A stretch of DNA of 64,000 nt from assembly GCF_029218125.1 (NCBI RefSeq), contig NZ_JARFXX010000009.1:24484-88483 (forward strand). The letters are read 5' to 3'. Position numbers and translations under genes: made by a program. This DNA is from Oscillibacter faecalis_A. GTDB lineage: Bacteria > Bacillota > Clostridia > Oscillospirales > Oscillospiraceae. Shown here piece by piece: positions 9,451 to 17,599 of the stretch. Numbering within the stretch: position 1 is the stretch's first letter; every line of letters begins with the position of its first letter. Under the pieces are notes generated by a model. The model made no database searches. It worked only from the letters and a program-made list of their open reading frames with translations, and was not told the DNA's origin.

Positions 9451-9855
9451 TTATTTGTCCCGCCCGCTGCCCATAAAGGCCATAGGCAGCAGCTCTGACG
9501 CGGTCATTTCCACCACATCGGTCCCGGCGGCGTTGGCCATGATGACCTGAATATCCGGGTCAAAATCCACCAGATATTGCCGGCAGAACGCACAGGGGGA
9601 TACGGGCTTGTCCGAGTCGGAGACAACGGCAATGGCCGTGAATTCCGTGTGTCCCATGGACACGGCCTTGACCATGGCGGTGCGCTCGGCACAGATGCTG
9701 GAGAGGGTGGTATGCAGCTCCACATTGCAGCCGGTGACGATCTCGCCGCTTTTTGTCACCAGGGCGGCGCCTACATGAAAGCCGCTGAAGGCTCGGGCGT
9801 TGTGGCGGACCTCCGCCGCTTTGGCGATGAGCGTTTTTTTCAGAGCCTCGTCCAT
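9451..9855 (-). CDS. cdd: Cytidine deaminase
   Basis: Zinc enzyme converting cytidine and deoxycytidine to uridine and deoxyuridine. At 134 residues it is the small homotetrameric type. Substrate-binding FHVGAAL and GCNVE are followed by the zinc site: CAERTAM (Cys and catalytic Glu) and PCAFCRQ (two Cys). It starts 7 bases after the uridine-phosphorylase-like gene stop, so the two are one operon. Cytidine would be deaminated and then split to uracil. Confidence 0.95.
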   Translation of the reverse strand: MDEALKKTLIAKAAEVRHNARAFSGFHVGAALVTKSGEIVTGCNVELHTTLSSICAERTAMVKAVSMGHTEFTAIAVVSDSDKPVSPCAFCRQYLVDFDPDIQVIMANAAGTDVVEMTASELLPMAFMGSGRDK

Positions 9856-9862
9856 GGCGGCC

Positions 9863-10699
9863 TCACAGTCCGGGGAAGTAGTATCGCTTCCCCTGCTCCG
9901 CTTTTTTCCGGTCCCATTCTGTCAGAATGCGGACAGCCTCCGCACCGGCAAGACAGGCGTTGTACTCGCCCTCTGCCGTTTCGTCCCACTCGCCGGTGAT
10001 GCGCTGGGCCACCACGGAAGCGCACATTCCCGCACGCTTGCCGAAAATGCGGCTGAGGGTGGTGACAGTAGCGCCCTCCATCTCAAAATTCAGCACGCCG
10101 GCCTGCCGCAGATCAGCAAAGTCTGCATCCAGATGAGAGGGGCGATAGCCGCCGTAGCTGGTGCGGCACTGGCCGGTGTAGAAGGAGGCGCAGGTGCAGC
10201 CGGTGCCGACATGGTAGCGCAGCCCCAGATTTTCACAGGCCTGCACCAGTGCCAGCACCACCTCATAGGACGCGGCGGCGGGATATTCGTCCCGGACATA
10301 CAGGTGGGAGGTGCCATCCAGCCGGACGTTGGAATCGTTGATGATGATATCGCCGATGCGGATGCCCTCCTGAATGGCACCGGTGGTGCCGACGCGGATA
10401 AAGGTGTGAGTACCCCGGGCGGCAAGGTCTGTCAGCGTGCATTCCGCACTGGGGCCGCCGATGCCCGTGGACCACGCGCCCAGCTCTACGCCCTTGTAGG
10501 TACCCACTGCCGCCGCAGAGCGCCGGGACAGCGCATACAGCTTTGCGCCCTCGTCCCACTGCGCGGCCATTTTCTCCACCCGGTTCGGGTCGCCCGGCAG
10601 CAGCACGTATCCCGGCGCCCGCTCCGGCGCGGCCGTATCTACATGTCCCAGCTCCGAGGCGGACAGTCCCCGGCGCGCCTGTTCAATCTGTTTGCTCAC
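9863..10699 (-). CDS. udp: Uridine phosphorylase-like nucleoside phosphorylase
   Basis: NP-I family enzyme expected to cleave uridine to uracil and ribose-1-phosphate. The 278-residue protein shows YVLLPGDPNRVEKMA, GIGGPSAECTLTDL, the phosphate-binding IRVGTTGAIQ and the ribose-binding NFEMEGATVTTL. The start is a GTG with GGAGGG eight bases upstream. It is the first gene of a two-gene operon with cdd, driven by a minus-strand promoter at 10751-10779. The pairing with cdd supports a pyrimidine role. A second, shorter relative is at 15917-16672. Confidence 0.88.
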   Translation of the reverse strand: MSKQIEQARRGLSASELGHVDTAAPERAPGYVLLPGDPNRVEKMAAQWDEGAKLYALSRRSAAAVGTYKGVELGAWSTGIGGPSAECTLTDLAARGTHTFIRVGTTGAIQEGIRIGDIIINDSNVRLDGTSHLYVRDEYPAAASYEVVLALVQACENLGLRYHVGTGCTCASFYTGQCRTSYGGYRPSHLDADFADLRQAGVLNFEMEGATVTTLSRIFGKRAGMCASVVAQRITGEWDETAEGEYNACLAGAEAVRILTEWDRKKAEQGKRYYFPGL

Positions 10700-10750
10700 G
10701 GTGTTATCCCTCCATATTCTGCGGCTTTGCCGCGCTTCGTGTCTTCTTGT

Positions 10751-10779
10751 ATTATTGCGGGCGGCGGGATTTTTGTCAA
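10751..10779 (-). promoter_or_regulatory. Promoter for udp-cdd
   Basis: Minus-strand TTGACA (10779-10774) and AATAAT (10756-10751) with a 17-base spacer lie about 50 bases before the GTG start. Confidence 0.7.
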
Positions 10780-10829
10780 GCTACGGACTGAGCGCCGGTG
10801 AGATATTGTTGCTTTGTAAAAATAATAGG

Positions 10830-10857
10830 TTGACCTTTTGATATCTTCTGCTAAAAT
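10830..10857 (+). promoter_or_regulatory. Possible second promoter upstream of the BMP gene
   Basis: TTGACC at 10830-10835 and TAAAAT at 10852-10857 are 16 bases apart. This is weaker than the consensus promoter 60 bases downstream. The gap 10700-11022 otherwise holds only the promoters and leader listed separately. Confidence 0.35.
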
Positions 10858-10890
10858 TATACGCAAATTGAGCGTTTTCGAAAACTAAAA

Positions 10891-10919
10891 TTGACAAAGT
10901 ATGACCTTATGGCTATAAT
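10891..10919 (+). promoter_or_regulatory. Perfect consensus sigma-A promoter of the nucleoside ABC operon
   Basis: TTGACA at 10891-10896 and TATAAT at 10914-10919 with a 17-base spacer match the consensus at all 12 positions, predicting very strong transcription of the lipoprotein gene. The start point should be near 10926. Confidence 0.9.
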
Positions 10920-10924
10920 GTTCT

Positions 10925-10994
10925 CATACAAAGCGGGTGACCAATGTTTATCCGTCCGCACAGCGGTATGGGGAGCAGCCCGCTTTTCTGTATG
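10925..10994 (+). ncRNA. Candidate structured 5' leader of the BMP lipoprotein gene
   Basis: The predicted transcript begins at a 13-bp helix: CATACA plus AAGCGGG (10925-10937) pairs with CCCGCTT (10979-10985) and TGTATG (10989-10994), interrupted by a three-base bulge. It encloses about 41 bases containing a small CCGC/GCGG hairpin. No known riboswitch consensus was recognised. It may be a regulatory leader or simply a 5' stabilising structure. Confidence 0.45.
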
Positions 10995-11022
10995 GACCGA
11001 AAATGAACGTAGGAGGAAAAAC

Positions 11023-12108
11023 ATGAAAAAGACTCTTGCAATGCTTCTGGCGCTGGCTATGTCCCTGTCCCTGCTGACGGGCTGCGGCTCCAAGAAGGAC
11101 GATGCCCCTGCCGCTGACAACAGCGACGCTGCTGCCGGTGAGACCACCGGTGAGGCTAAGCCCGGCGAGGGCATGAAGATCGCGCTGGTGTGCGACAAGG
11201 TCGGCACGCAGGTGTTCCTGACCCAGATGGTAGAGGCCCTGAACGAAGCTGCCGACAAGTATGGCTTTGAGGCCACCGTGGCCGAGTGCGCCGACAGCGC
11301 TGCTTTCGAGGATAACATCCGCGCTCTGGTGGCTGAGGAATATGACCTCATCATCGGCGGCGGCTGGCAGTCCGGCGACGCCGTCAACAAGGTGGCCACC
11401 GAGTATCCCGACGCTGCCCACTATGCCCTGATCGACTCTGAGGTGGAGGCCGAGAACGTCAAGTGCATTTCCTACCGTGAGCAGGAGGGCGCTTACCTCA
11501 TCGGCGCTCTGGCCGCTCTGACCACCGATGGTGAGTCCCACAAGTACGGCGCTGTCCATGTCAACGAGGGCCCCGGCTCCTGGAAGTGGCGCTATGGCTA
11601 CATGGAGGGCGTGAAGTCCATCGATCCCGATGCCGAGTTCGTGTTCAACTACACCGGCTCCTACTCCGACCCCGCAAAGGCCAAGGAGCTGGCTATCCAG
11701 CAGTATGAGCAGGGCTGCGTGTTCATCAACTCCGCCGCTGCCGGCGGTGACAGCGGCACTTTCGAGGCCGCCAAGGAGAAGGGCTTCTACACCTCCGGTC
11801 AGGACGTTGACCTGACCGATCCCGAGAATCCCTACATCGTTTCCTCTCAGATCAAGGATACCTATCAGTCTGTCTGGAACCTGATCGACGAGTTCTTCAG
11901 CGGCAATTACACCGATGAGAACTCCGTCTGGGGCGTTGCCGAGGGCACCATCGGCGCCGTGTATGTGACCCATGACTCTCCCAATCCCAGAAGCGAGCGC
12001 CTGTCCGATGACGATATCGCCCAGCTCAAGCAGATCGCTGAGGATATCCGCACCGGTGCTCTGGACCTGACCAACTATCCCACCGAGGAAGAGTACTTCG
12101 CAAACTGA
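11023..12108 (+). CDS. BMP-family nucleoside-binding lipoprotein
   Basis: Substrate-binding lipoprotein of an ABC transporter for nucleosides, tethered outside the membrane. The 361-residue protein starts with a lipoprotein signal and lipobox (LLTGC, acylated Cys21), then an Asp/Ala-rich linker, then the basic membrane protein fold beginning MKIALVCDKVGT, with DLIIGGGWQSGDAV and AAGGDSGTFEAAKE. ATG at 11023 follows AGGAGG. The coding sequence is strongly biased to GCC/CTG/GAG codons, as for a highly expressed gene. It sits under a perfect promoter, and a terminator at 12173-12212 separates it from the other transporter genes. Family members bind purine nucleosides; specificity here is inferred. 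Confidence 0.93.
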   Translation: MKKTLAMLLALAMSLSLLTGCGSKKDDAPAADNSDAAAGETTGEAKPGEGMKIALVCDKVGTQVFLTQMVEALNEAADKYGFEATVAECADSAAFEDNIRALVAEEYDLIIGGGWQSGDAVNKVATEYPDAAHYALIDSEVEAENVKCISYREQEGAYLIGALAALTTDGESHKYGAVHVNEGPGSWKWRYGYMEGVKSIDPDAEFVFNYTGSYSDPAKAKELAIQQYEQGCVFINSAAAGGDSGTFEAAKEKGFYTSGQDVDLTDPENPYIVSSQIKDTYQSVWNLIDEFFSGNYTDENSVWGVAEGTIGAVYVTHDSPNPRSERLSDDDIAQLKQIAEDIRTGALDLTNYPTEEEYFAN

Positions 12109-12131
12109 GCCTGATACAAGGAAGTCTGCTT

Positions 12132-12153
12132 GGAGGGTCCGTCCGGGCCCTCC
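12132..12153 (+). other. GC-rich hairpin after the BMP gene
   Basis: GGAGGG pairs with CCCTCC across a short loop 24 bases after the stop. It may stabilise the abundant lipoprotein mRNA 3' end ahead of the terminator at 12173. Confidence 0.4.
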
Positions 12154-12172
12154 GCGTCCCAAGGCTGATAAG

Positions 12173-12212
12173 AAGCAGACGGGAAGACTGATTCTTCCCG
12201 TCTGCTTTTTTC
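12173..12212 (+). terminator. Partial terminator between BMP and transporter genes
   Basis: A perfect 15-bp stem (12173-12187 with 12193-12207) is followed by T residues. Such terminators let the binding protein be made in excess over the ATPase and permeases, which lack an evident promoter of their own. Confidence 0.9.
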
Positions 12213-12346
12213 TAAAACGGCTGTAAACGTTTTGTTAAGCACCGCTGCGCGGTGCGGTCCCACGACTGTTTCGCTTCCCGGGCGGCAGATGGCTGCCGCC
12301 GGGGAAACGGAACAGGATATCATGAGGAAAGGCCAGGTGTATTCCC

Positions 12347-13861
12347 TTGCTGTTGGAAATGAAACACATTACCAAGGTATACGGTTCTCTTTACGCCAAT
12401 GACGATGTGCATCTCACGCTGGATAAGGGTGAGATTTTGGCAGTGGTAGGAGAGAACGGTGCCGGTAAGTCCACGCTGATGAAAATTCTTTACGGGCTGG
12501 AGCAGCCCACCTCCGGCGAAATTTATATCAACGGAGAACTTCAGCATTTCCGCTCTCCCCACGATGCCATCGCGAAGAAGATCGGCATGGTCCAGCAACA
12601 CTTTATGCTGCTGGAGCCCTGCACCGTGGCGGAGAATATCGTTTACGGCCGGGAGCCCCGGAAAAAGGGCCTGTTTTTCGACCGGGAGACCGCCGTACAT
12701 ATCACGGAGGAGCTGTGCGAGAAGTACGGCCTGCACATCGATCCGAAGCGGCTGGTGAAGGACTGCCCTGTGGGCCTGCAGCAGCGGGTGGAGATTCTGA
12801 AGGTGCTCTATCAGGACGCCGACATCATCATTTTTGATGAGCCCTCCGCTGTGCTGACGCCGCAGGAGGTCAACGAGCTGCTGGCCACCATGCGGAAGCT
12901 GGCGGCCATGGGAAAGAGCATTATCATCATCACCCATAAGCTCCATGAGGTCATGGCCGTAGCGGACCGGGTCATGGTCATGCGCCTTGGCAAGTACATT
13001 CAGGAAATGCCGAAGAGCGCGACCTCCATTGAGGAAATGTCCTTCCTGATGGTGGGGCGTCATATCGTGGAGCGCAAGGTGCTGCCGCAGGAGACCACCG
13101 GTACGGTGCTGGATGTAAAGGATCTGGTGCTGGCGGGGCCGGACAAGAAAAATATTCTGGACCATTTCAATATTCATGTGGACGCCGGCGAGATCGTTGG
13201 CATTGCCGGTGTGTCCGGCAACGGTCAGTCTGAGCTCATTCAATGCCTGACGGGTCTGCTGCAGCCCACCTCCGGTGAGATCGTGCTCCGGGGGGAGAAT
13301 ATGGCGGGCCGCAGTGTGGGCGATATCCGGCAGGCCGGGTGTGCCTGCATTCCGGAGGACCGCTATCTTTGGGGCTGTGCCAAGCAGGCCACGTTGACGG
13401 AGACCGCCATCATGGCCCATCAGCATAAGCTGGAGCTTTCCAGCCACGGCCTTTTGAACAGCAAGGGGGCCAAGACCTTTACGCAGAGACTTCTGGATGA
13501 CTACGATGTCCGCAACAGTGGCCAGAACCAGAAGGCGGGCGAGCTTTCCGGCGGCAACATCCAAAAGCTGATCGTTGCCCGGGAGATGGAGCAGCACTCC
13601 CCGCTGCTCATTGCGGCGGAGCCTACCCGGGGCGTGGATATCGGCGCCATTGAGTTCATTCACAATAAGCTGCTGGAAAAGCGGGAAAAGGGCGATGCTG
13701 TGCTGCTGATCTCCTCTGAGCTGACGGAGATCATGTCCCTGTCCGACCGCATTTACGTGATTTACGAGGGCCGCGCCGCCGGTGAGTTCCGCAAGGCGGA
13801 CGCCACGGCAGAGGCTCTGGGTATTCTGATGATGGGAGGCTCGCTCCATGAAAGCAAATGA
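12347..13861 (+). CDS. nupO: Nucleoside ABC transporter, tandem ATP-binding protein
   Basis: Energises nucleoside import. The 504-residue protein has two ABC domains. The first has Walker A GENGAGKST, a degenerate signature CPVGLQQRVEI and Walker B IIIFDEPSAVLTP. The second has a variant Walker A (GVSGNGQSE, lacking the canonical GKS/T) and signature LSGGNIQKLIVARE. This asymmetry is typical of the RbsA/NupO type. TTG at 12347 gives the length used; an internal ATG at 12359 (MKHITKVYG) also matches family N-termini, so the start is uncertain by a few residues. It overlaps the next gene by 14 bases. Confidence 0.92.
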   Translation: MLLEMKHITKVYGSLYANDDVHLTLDKGEILAVVGENGAGKSTLMKILYGLEQPTSGEIYINGELQHFRSPHDAIAKKIGMVQQHFMLLEPCTVAENIVYGREPRKKGLFFDRETAVHITEELCEKYGLHIDPKRLVKDCPVGLQQRVEILKVLYQDADIIIFDEPSAVLTPQEVNELLATMRKLAAMGKSIIIITHKLHEVMAVADRVMVMRLGKYIQEMPKSATSIEEMSFLMVGRHIVERKVLPQETTGTVLDVKDLVLAGPDKKNILDHFNIHVDAGEIVGIAGVSGNGQSELIQCLTGLLQPTSGEIVLRGENMAGRSVGDIRQAGCACIPEDRYLWGCAKQATLTETAIMAHQHKLELSSHGLLNSKGAKTFTQRLLDDYDVRNSGQNQKAGELSGGNIQKLIVAREMEQHSPLLIAAEPTRGVDIGAIEFIHNKLLEKREKGDAVLLISSELTEIMSLSDRIYVIYEGRAAGEFRKADATAEALGILMMGGSLHESK

Positions 13862-14945
13862 GAACCAGAGCGCGGCCCGTAAAGCCCTGCTTCTGCGGGG
13901 CTGGGAGGCGCTGTGTCAGCCGCTGGTGGCGATTATATTCGGCCTTGTTGTGGGCGCTGTGGTCATTCTGGCCTGCGGACAAAATCCGATGGCGGTCTAC
14001 GCGGAGCTGTTTGAAAAGTCCTTTATTAAGCCCTACTACCTGTTCTCCACCCTGACCCGTGCCACGCCTATCATTATCTGCGCTATGGCCACCGGTATGT
14101 CATGGCGGGCCGGTTACATCAATCTGGGCGTTGAGGGCCAGATGGTCACGGGCACGCTGGTGGCAACGGTGGTGGCGCTGTTTCTGCCCGGTCCGCCGTT
14201 GCTGGTGGCCGTGATCGCGTGGATCGCCGGTATGGCCGCCGGTGCGCTGTATGCGTTGCTGCCCTCCGTACTGGTGTGGAAATTCAACGTCAGCATGGTC
14301 ATCACAACGCTGATGCTCAACTATGTGGCAAACTACATCGCAAGCTATTTTGTGACCTACCCCCTGAAGGATACCTCCGGCGATGGACTGGCCCTTCAGA
14401 CCCCGGAGGTGGACGCCCTGATGCGCCTGCCCCGGCTGACCTCCACCTCTACCTTCAACGCGGGCTTCATCGTGGCGGTGCTGGTGGTGGTGTTCATGGT
14501 GTTCATCACCCGCCGCACCGTGTTCGGCTATGAATCCAAGATGGGCGGCTTCAACCCCTCCTTTGCGCTCTACGGCGGCACGAAGCAGGTGAAGGTCATG
14601 CTTATCACCATGGCGCTGGCCGGTGCCATCGCCTCTATGGCCGGCTCTGCGGAGGTCTTTGGCCTGAAATACCGCTATGCGGACGGAATGCTCTCCTCCA
14701 CCAGCTATGCGTGGACGGGCCTTCAGGCGGCGCTGATCGCGGGCCTCGACCCGGTGGGAATGTTCTTTGTGTCCATTTTCCTTTCCGGCTTGCAGATCGG
14801 CGGCAGCGCCATCCAGCGCTCACTGGGTATCCCGCTGGAGATTGCGACTATTATTCAGTGCTGCATTACCCTGTTTGTATCCGTGAAGATCGTCATTCGC
14901 TTCAAAAAGCCAAAGACCGCTAAAAAAGGAGGGGAGCCGGCATGA
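13848..14945 (+). CDS. nupP: Nucleoside ABC transporter permease 1
   Basis: Inner-membrane permease of the branched-chain/ribose type (BPD_transp_2). The 365 residues contain about eight to ten hydrophobic segments and the family motif GMSWRAGYINLGVEGQM (about residues 83-99), in which the glycines and the NLGVEGQM core are conserved. It overlaps the ATPase gene by 14 bases and the second permease by ATGA, showing translational coupling. Together with the next gene it should form the heterodimeric channel. Confidence 0.92.
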   Translation: MKANENQSAARKALLLRGWEALCQPLVAIIFGLVVGAVVILACGQNPMAVYAELFEKSFIKPYYLFSTLTRATPIIICAMATGMSWRAGYINLGVEGQMVTGTLVATVVALFLPGPPLLVAVIAWIAGMAAGALYALLPSVLVWKFNVSMVITTLMLNYVANYIASYFVTYPLKDTSGDGLALQTPEVDALMRLPRLTSTSTFNAGFIVAVLVVVFMVFITRRTVFGYESKMGGFNPSFALYGGTKQVKVMLITMALAGAIASMAGSAEVFGLKYRYADGMLSSTSYAWTGLQAALIAGLDPVGMFFVSIFLSGLQIGGSAIQRSLGIPLEIATIIQCCITLFVSVKIVIRFKKPKTAKKGGEPA

Positions 14946-15841
14946 ACAGCGCGTATATCGCTTCCGTTATCAATTCCACGCTCCGCTCCACCACACCGAT
15001 TCTGCTGGCGGCGCTGGGCTGCGCCATGTGCAGTCAGGTAGGCGTGTTCAACGTGGCGCTGGAGGCACAGATGCTCATTGCCTGCTTTACCTCTATCGCC
15101 GTGGATTACTACACCTCCAGCGTGCTGCTGTCCGTTCTGGCCGGTGTGCTCTCCGGTGCGGTGGTGGGCGCGGTGGTAGCCGTTTTGCAGGTGAAGTACA
15201 AGGCGGCCGACATGGTGGTCGGTACGGCGCTGAACCTGCTGGTGGGCGCCATTACAACCTTTTTGCTGTACCTGCTGTTCGGCCTGCGGGGCAAGCTGGT
15301 GGATAACCGGCTCATGTCCCTGACGAAGATCAATCTGCCCCTTATCCGGGATATCCCCTTTATTGGCCGTGTGCTGGAAAACCTGACCATCATTGATTAC
15401 CTCTCTTACATCATCGCCGTGATTTTGTTCGTATACCTCTATAAGACCGTGGCGGGCTTCCGCACGCTGTCCGTGGGTATCAACAAGGCAGCGGCGGAGA
15501 GCCTTGGCACCAAGGCTACCCGCATTCAGATGGAGATGGTCATTCTCTCCGGTGCATTGTGCGGTTTGGGCGGCGTGGTGCTGAGCATGGGACAGGTGAC
15601 CATGTTCACGGAGAACATGACCTCCGGACGCGGCTTTATTGCCATGGCGGCAGCCTCGCTGGGAATGTCCCACCCGCTGCTGGTCATTGCAGCCAGCCTG
15701 TTTTTCGGACTGTGCCAGGGCATCGGTCTTGCCATCCAGAACGTTGTGAAATCGCAGTTGACCAATACGCTGCCTTATATTGCCACCATCGTGGCACTGG
15801 TCATTTTCAGCAAGCGAAGCGGTACAAAGCTGAAGGGCTAA
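14942..15841 (+). CDS. nupQ: Nucleoside ABC transporter permease 2
   Basis: Second, shorter permease subunit (299 residues, about eight membrane segments). The corresponding family motif reads CSQVGVFNVALEAQM (about residues 30-44), and the EAA-like cytoplasmic loop is SVGINKAAAESLGTKATRIQ. It starts inside the stop of the first permease gene. Hairpin sequence after the stop (15861-15888) precedes a phosphorylase gene, which is probably co-transcribed. Confidence 0.92.
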   Translation: MNSAYIASVINSTLRSTTPILLAALGCAMCSQVGVFNVALEAQMLIACFTSIAVDYYTSSVLLSVLAGVLSGAVVGAVVAVLQVKYKAADMVVGTALNLLVGAITTFLLYLLFGLRGKLVDNRLMSLTKINLPLIRDIPFIGRVLENLTIIDYLSYIIAVILFVYLYKTVAGFRTLSVGINKAAAESLGTKATRIQMEMVILSGALCGLGGVVLSMGQVTMFTENMTSGRGFIAMAAASLGMSHPLLVIAASLFFGLCQGIGLAIQNVVKSQLTNTLPYIATIVALVIFSKRSGTKLKG

Positions 15842-15860
15842 TTCTTAAAGCATGAACACA

Positions 15861-15888
15861 ACGGTCGGCCCATTCGGGGCCGGCCGTT
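15861..15888 (+). other. Hairpin between permease and phosphorylase genes
   Basis: ACGGTCGGCC and GGCCGGCCGT-type arms form an imperfect GC-rich stem with only a short T run (TTTGT). It could be a weak attenuator or an mRNA processing site before the last gene of the operon. Confidence 0.45.
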
Positions 15889-15916
15889 TGTCAAACCGAT
15901 AAAGGAGTGAACGATT

Positions 15917-16672
15917 ATGTCTGAAAAAGCATTGCTTCCCTGTATCCATCTTGCTCAGGGTGACATCCCGCCCCGGGTTTTGGTGTGCGGCGATCCCGCC
16001 CGGGCGGAGCGTATTTCCAAGCGGCTGACGGAAGCCCGCTGTTTGGCGCAGAACCGGGAATACTGGACGTATACGGGACTGTATCAGGGTGTACCCGTTG
16101 CGGTGGTGTCCCACGGCGTTGGCAGCGGCGGTGCGGCCATTGCCTTTGAGAGCCTGTGGCGCGCCGGTGCACGGGTCATTATCCGCGTGGGGACCTGCGG
16201 CGGGATGCAGCCGGAGGTCACGGCGGGCAGCATCGTGGTCGCCACTGCGGCCTGCCGGGAGGAGGGTGTCACGGAGAAAATGGTGCCCCTTTCTTATCCG
16301 GCAGTGGCCGACGGTGAGGTGGTAACGGCGCTGGTGAATGCGGCCCGGCAGCGGGCGCTCCCGGTGCACAAAGGGATCATTTTGACGCAGGCGCTGTTCT
16401 TCCCGGAGCTGCTGGAATCCACAGTGAAGCTATATGCCAGAGCCGGAGTAGTGGCCATGGAAAACGAGGCGGCAAGTTTGCTGGTGGTTTCCTCTCTCCA
16501 TGGTGTGAAGGCAGGCGTCATTCTGGCGGTGGATGCCCCGGCCTTTGAACTGGTAGGCGTGGAGGGCTATCAGCAGACAGCGGGCCGCGCCGAGGTGGCG
16601 CAGGCGGTGGAGGACGAGATCTCCGTGGCGCTGGACGCGCTGATTCGGGTTCCGCTGGAGGATCATATTTGA
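15917..16672 (+). CDS. NP-I family nucleoside phosphorylase (Udp/DeoD-like)
   Basis: Predicted phosphorolytic cleavage of imported nucleosides. The 251-residue protein shows RVLVCGDPARAERISK, SHGVGSGGAAIAFE, phosphate-binding IRVGTCGGMQPE and ribose-binding VVAMENEAASLLV. The latter has Asn where many family members have Met/Glu variants, so purine versus pyrimidine preference is open. The ATG follows AAAGGAGTGAACGATT. Being last in the transporter operon, it would act on the transported substrate as it enters the cell. It is the third NP-I type enzyme within 11 kb. Confidence 0.85.
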   Translation: MSEKALLPCIHLAQGDIPPRVLVCGDPARAERISKRLTEARCLAQNREYWTYTGLYQGVPVAVVSHGVGSGGAAIAFESLWRAGARVIIRVGTCGGMQPEVTAGSIVVATAACREEGVTEKMVPLSYPAVADGEVVTALVNAARQRALPVHKGIILTQALFFPELLESTVKLYARAGVVAMENEAASLLVVSSLHGVKAGVILAVDAPAFELVGVEGYQQTAGRAEVAQAVEDEISVALDALIRVPLEDHI

Positions 16673-16683
16673 ACGCATAGCGT

Positions 16684-16717
16684 GAAAAAATCGGGCGGCA
16701 CATTTGTGCCGCCCGAT
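16684..16717 (-). terminator. Terminator for the Nudix gene
   Basis: A perfect 12-bp stem (16690-16701 with 16706-16717) reads into six T residues on the minus strand, just beyond the Nudix stop. Confidence 0.85.
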
Positions 16718-16736
16718 GGATTCAGGGCAAAAAAAG

Positions 16737-17300
16737 CTATCGGAAGGCCGCCAGCTTTTCGTTGAGCTTTTTGTAGATGCGCTCCCGGTACCATGGTTCC
16801 CGGGAGGCAGCCACGGCCCCCTCCGGCGTGAACCAGCCGACCCGGCTGTTTTCATCGAGCTTGGGCCGGATGTGCGCGGCGGGATCGGCCTCCAACAGAT
16901 AGGTGACGTTCAGGTGCAGGTGAGAGGAAACGTAGCGCCCATGCTTTTCGTGTCCGTCTACCGAGAGAATTTCCAGGGAATAGATATCCTCCGTAATCGG
17001 GCGGACGTCCGTCAGGCCGCTTTCCTCCCGTACTTCCCGGAGAGCCACCGCCAGCAAATCGCGCTCTCCGTCCGCGTGACCGCCCAGCCAAGCCCAGGAA
17101 TCATAGAGATTGTGATAGGCCATGAGGACCTGCTGCCGGTCCGGACTGACCACCCATGCCGATGCGGTCAGGTGTGCGGCGGCGTTGCTCCGGGTGTAGA
17201 GGTCCTCGCTGCTTTCCAGCCGCCGGAGAAGCTCTCTGCGGTCTGCTTCCTCCTGCTCGTTCCATGGGCAGTATTGCGTCAACTGCTGCGTTAAATTCAT
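16737..17300 (-). CDS. Nudix hydrolase
   Basis: Hydrolyses nucleoside diphosphates linked to another group; the exact substrate is unknown. The 187-residue protein contains the complete Nudix box GGHADGERDLLAVALREVRE followed by ESGL (G-x5-E-x7-REVREESGL). A longer reading starts 8 codons upstream, but the ATG at 17300 is preceded by AGGAGG with 7-base spacing and is preferred. It is transcribed divergently from spo0A. A TGTCGAA Spo0A-type box lies just upstream of its start. Confidence 0.88.
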   Translation of the reverse strand: MNLTQQLTQYCPWNEQEEADRRELLRRLESSEDLYTRSNAAAHLTASAWVVSPDRQQVLMAYHNLYDSWAWLGGHADGERDLLAVALREVREESGLTDVRPITEDIYSLEILSVDGHEKHGRYVSSHLHLNVTYLLEADPAAHIRPKLDENSRVGWFTPEGAVAASREPWYRERIYKKLNEKLAAFR

Positions 17301-17314
17301 AAAAGCCTCCTGTG

Positions 17315-17321
17315 TTCGACA
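17315..17321 (-). promoter_or_regulatory. Spo0A box (0A box) near the Nudix promoter
   Basis: TGTCGAA on the minus strand matches the Spo0A recognition heptamer. It lies about 15 bases upstream of the Nudix ATG and downstream of an extended -10 (TGG-TATAGT, 17347-17339), where binding would repress. Confidence 0.4.
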
Positions 17322-17474
17322 CAAAATCCAGCATATTTACTATACCACATCTTGTACGGAGATGGAATACAGCTACTAAAAAAGAAAACAGGGAGCGCAA
17401 TTTTTGAGCAGTTTTTCATAGATAAGCAGAGAATAAGCAAAAAGGTGCTTAATATTGCGATGTCCCGCGAAAAT

Positions 17475-17481
17475 TGTCGAA
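17475..17481 (+). promoter_or_regulatory. Spo0A box (0A box) upstream of spo0A
   Basis: TGTCGAA matches the Spo0A box exactly and lies 30 bases upstream of the candidate -35 of spo0A, a position compatible with autoregulation as known for B. subtilis spo0A. A one-mismatch copy (TGTCGCA) occurs near 17567. Confidence 0.5.
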
Positions 17482-17510
17482 CGATTGTTGGAAAATTTAC
17501 ATACCATTTA

Positions 17511-17539
17511 TTGAAAAAGTTGGAAGTATATGTTATTTT
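17511..17539 (+). promoter_or_regulatory. Candidate promoter of spo0A
   Basis: TTGAAA at 17511-17516 and TATTTT at 17534-17539 are 17 bases apart in an AT-rich stretch. No clear sigma-H promoter was found. Confidence 0.4.
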
Positions 17540-17599
17540 TATAAAACGCGACTGAAACATTGGGAAGTTGTCGCAAAAACTGAAAAAAGGAAGTGTGTT

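Noticed and set aside
10891..11022. N-terminal extension of the BMP lipoprotein from a TTG at 10891
   Set aside because: That TTG is the -35 of a perfect promoter, and the lipoprotein signal peptide begins at the ATG at 11023 with AGGAGG upstream.
12132..12346. Separate promoter for the nupO-nupP-nupQ genes
   Set aside because: No TTGACA/TATAAT pair with acceptable spacing was found. Read-through of the 12173 terminator from the strong upstream promoter explains expression.
17400..17460. Sigma-H promoter for spo0A
   Set aside because: GAAT occurs (AGAGAATAAG) but there is no AGGA-type -35 at the right distance.
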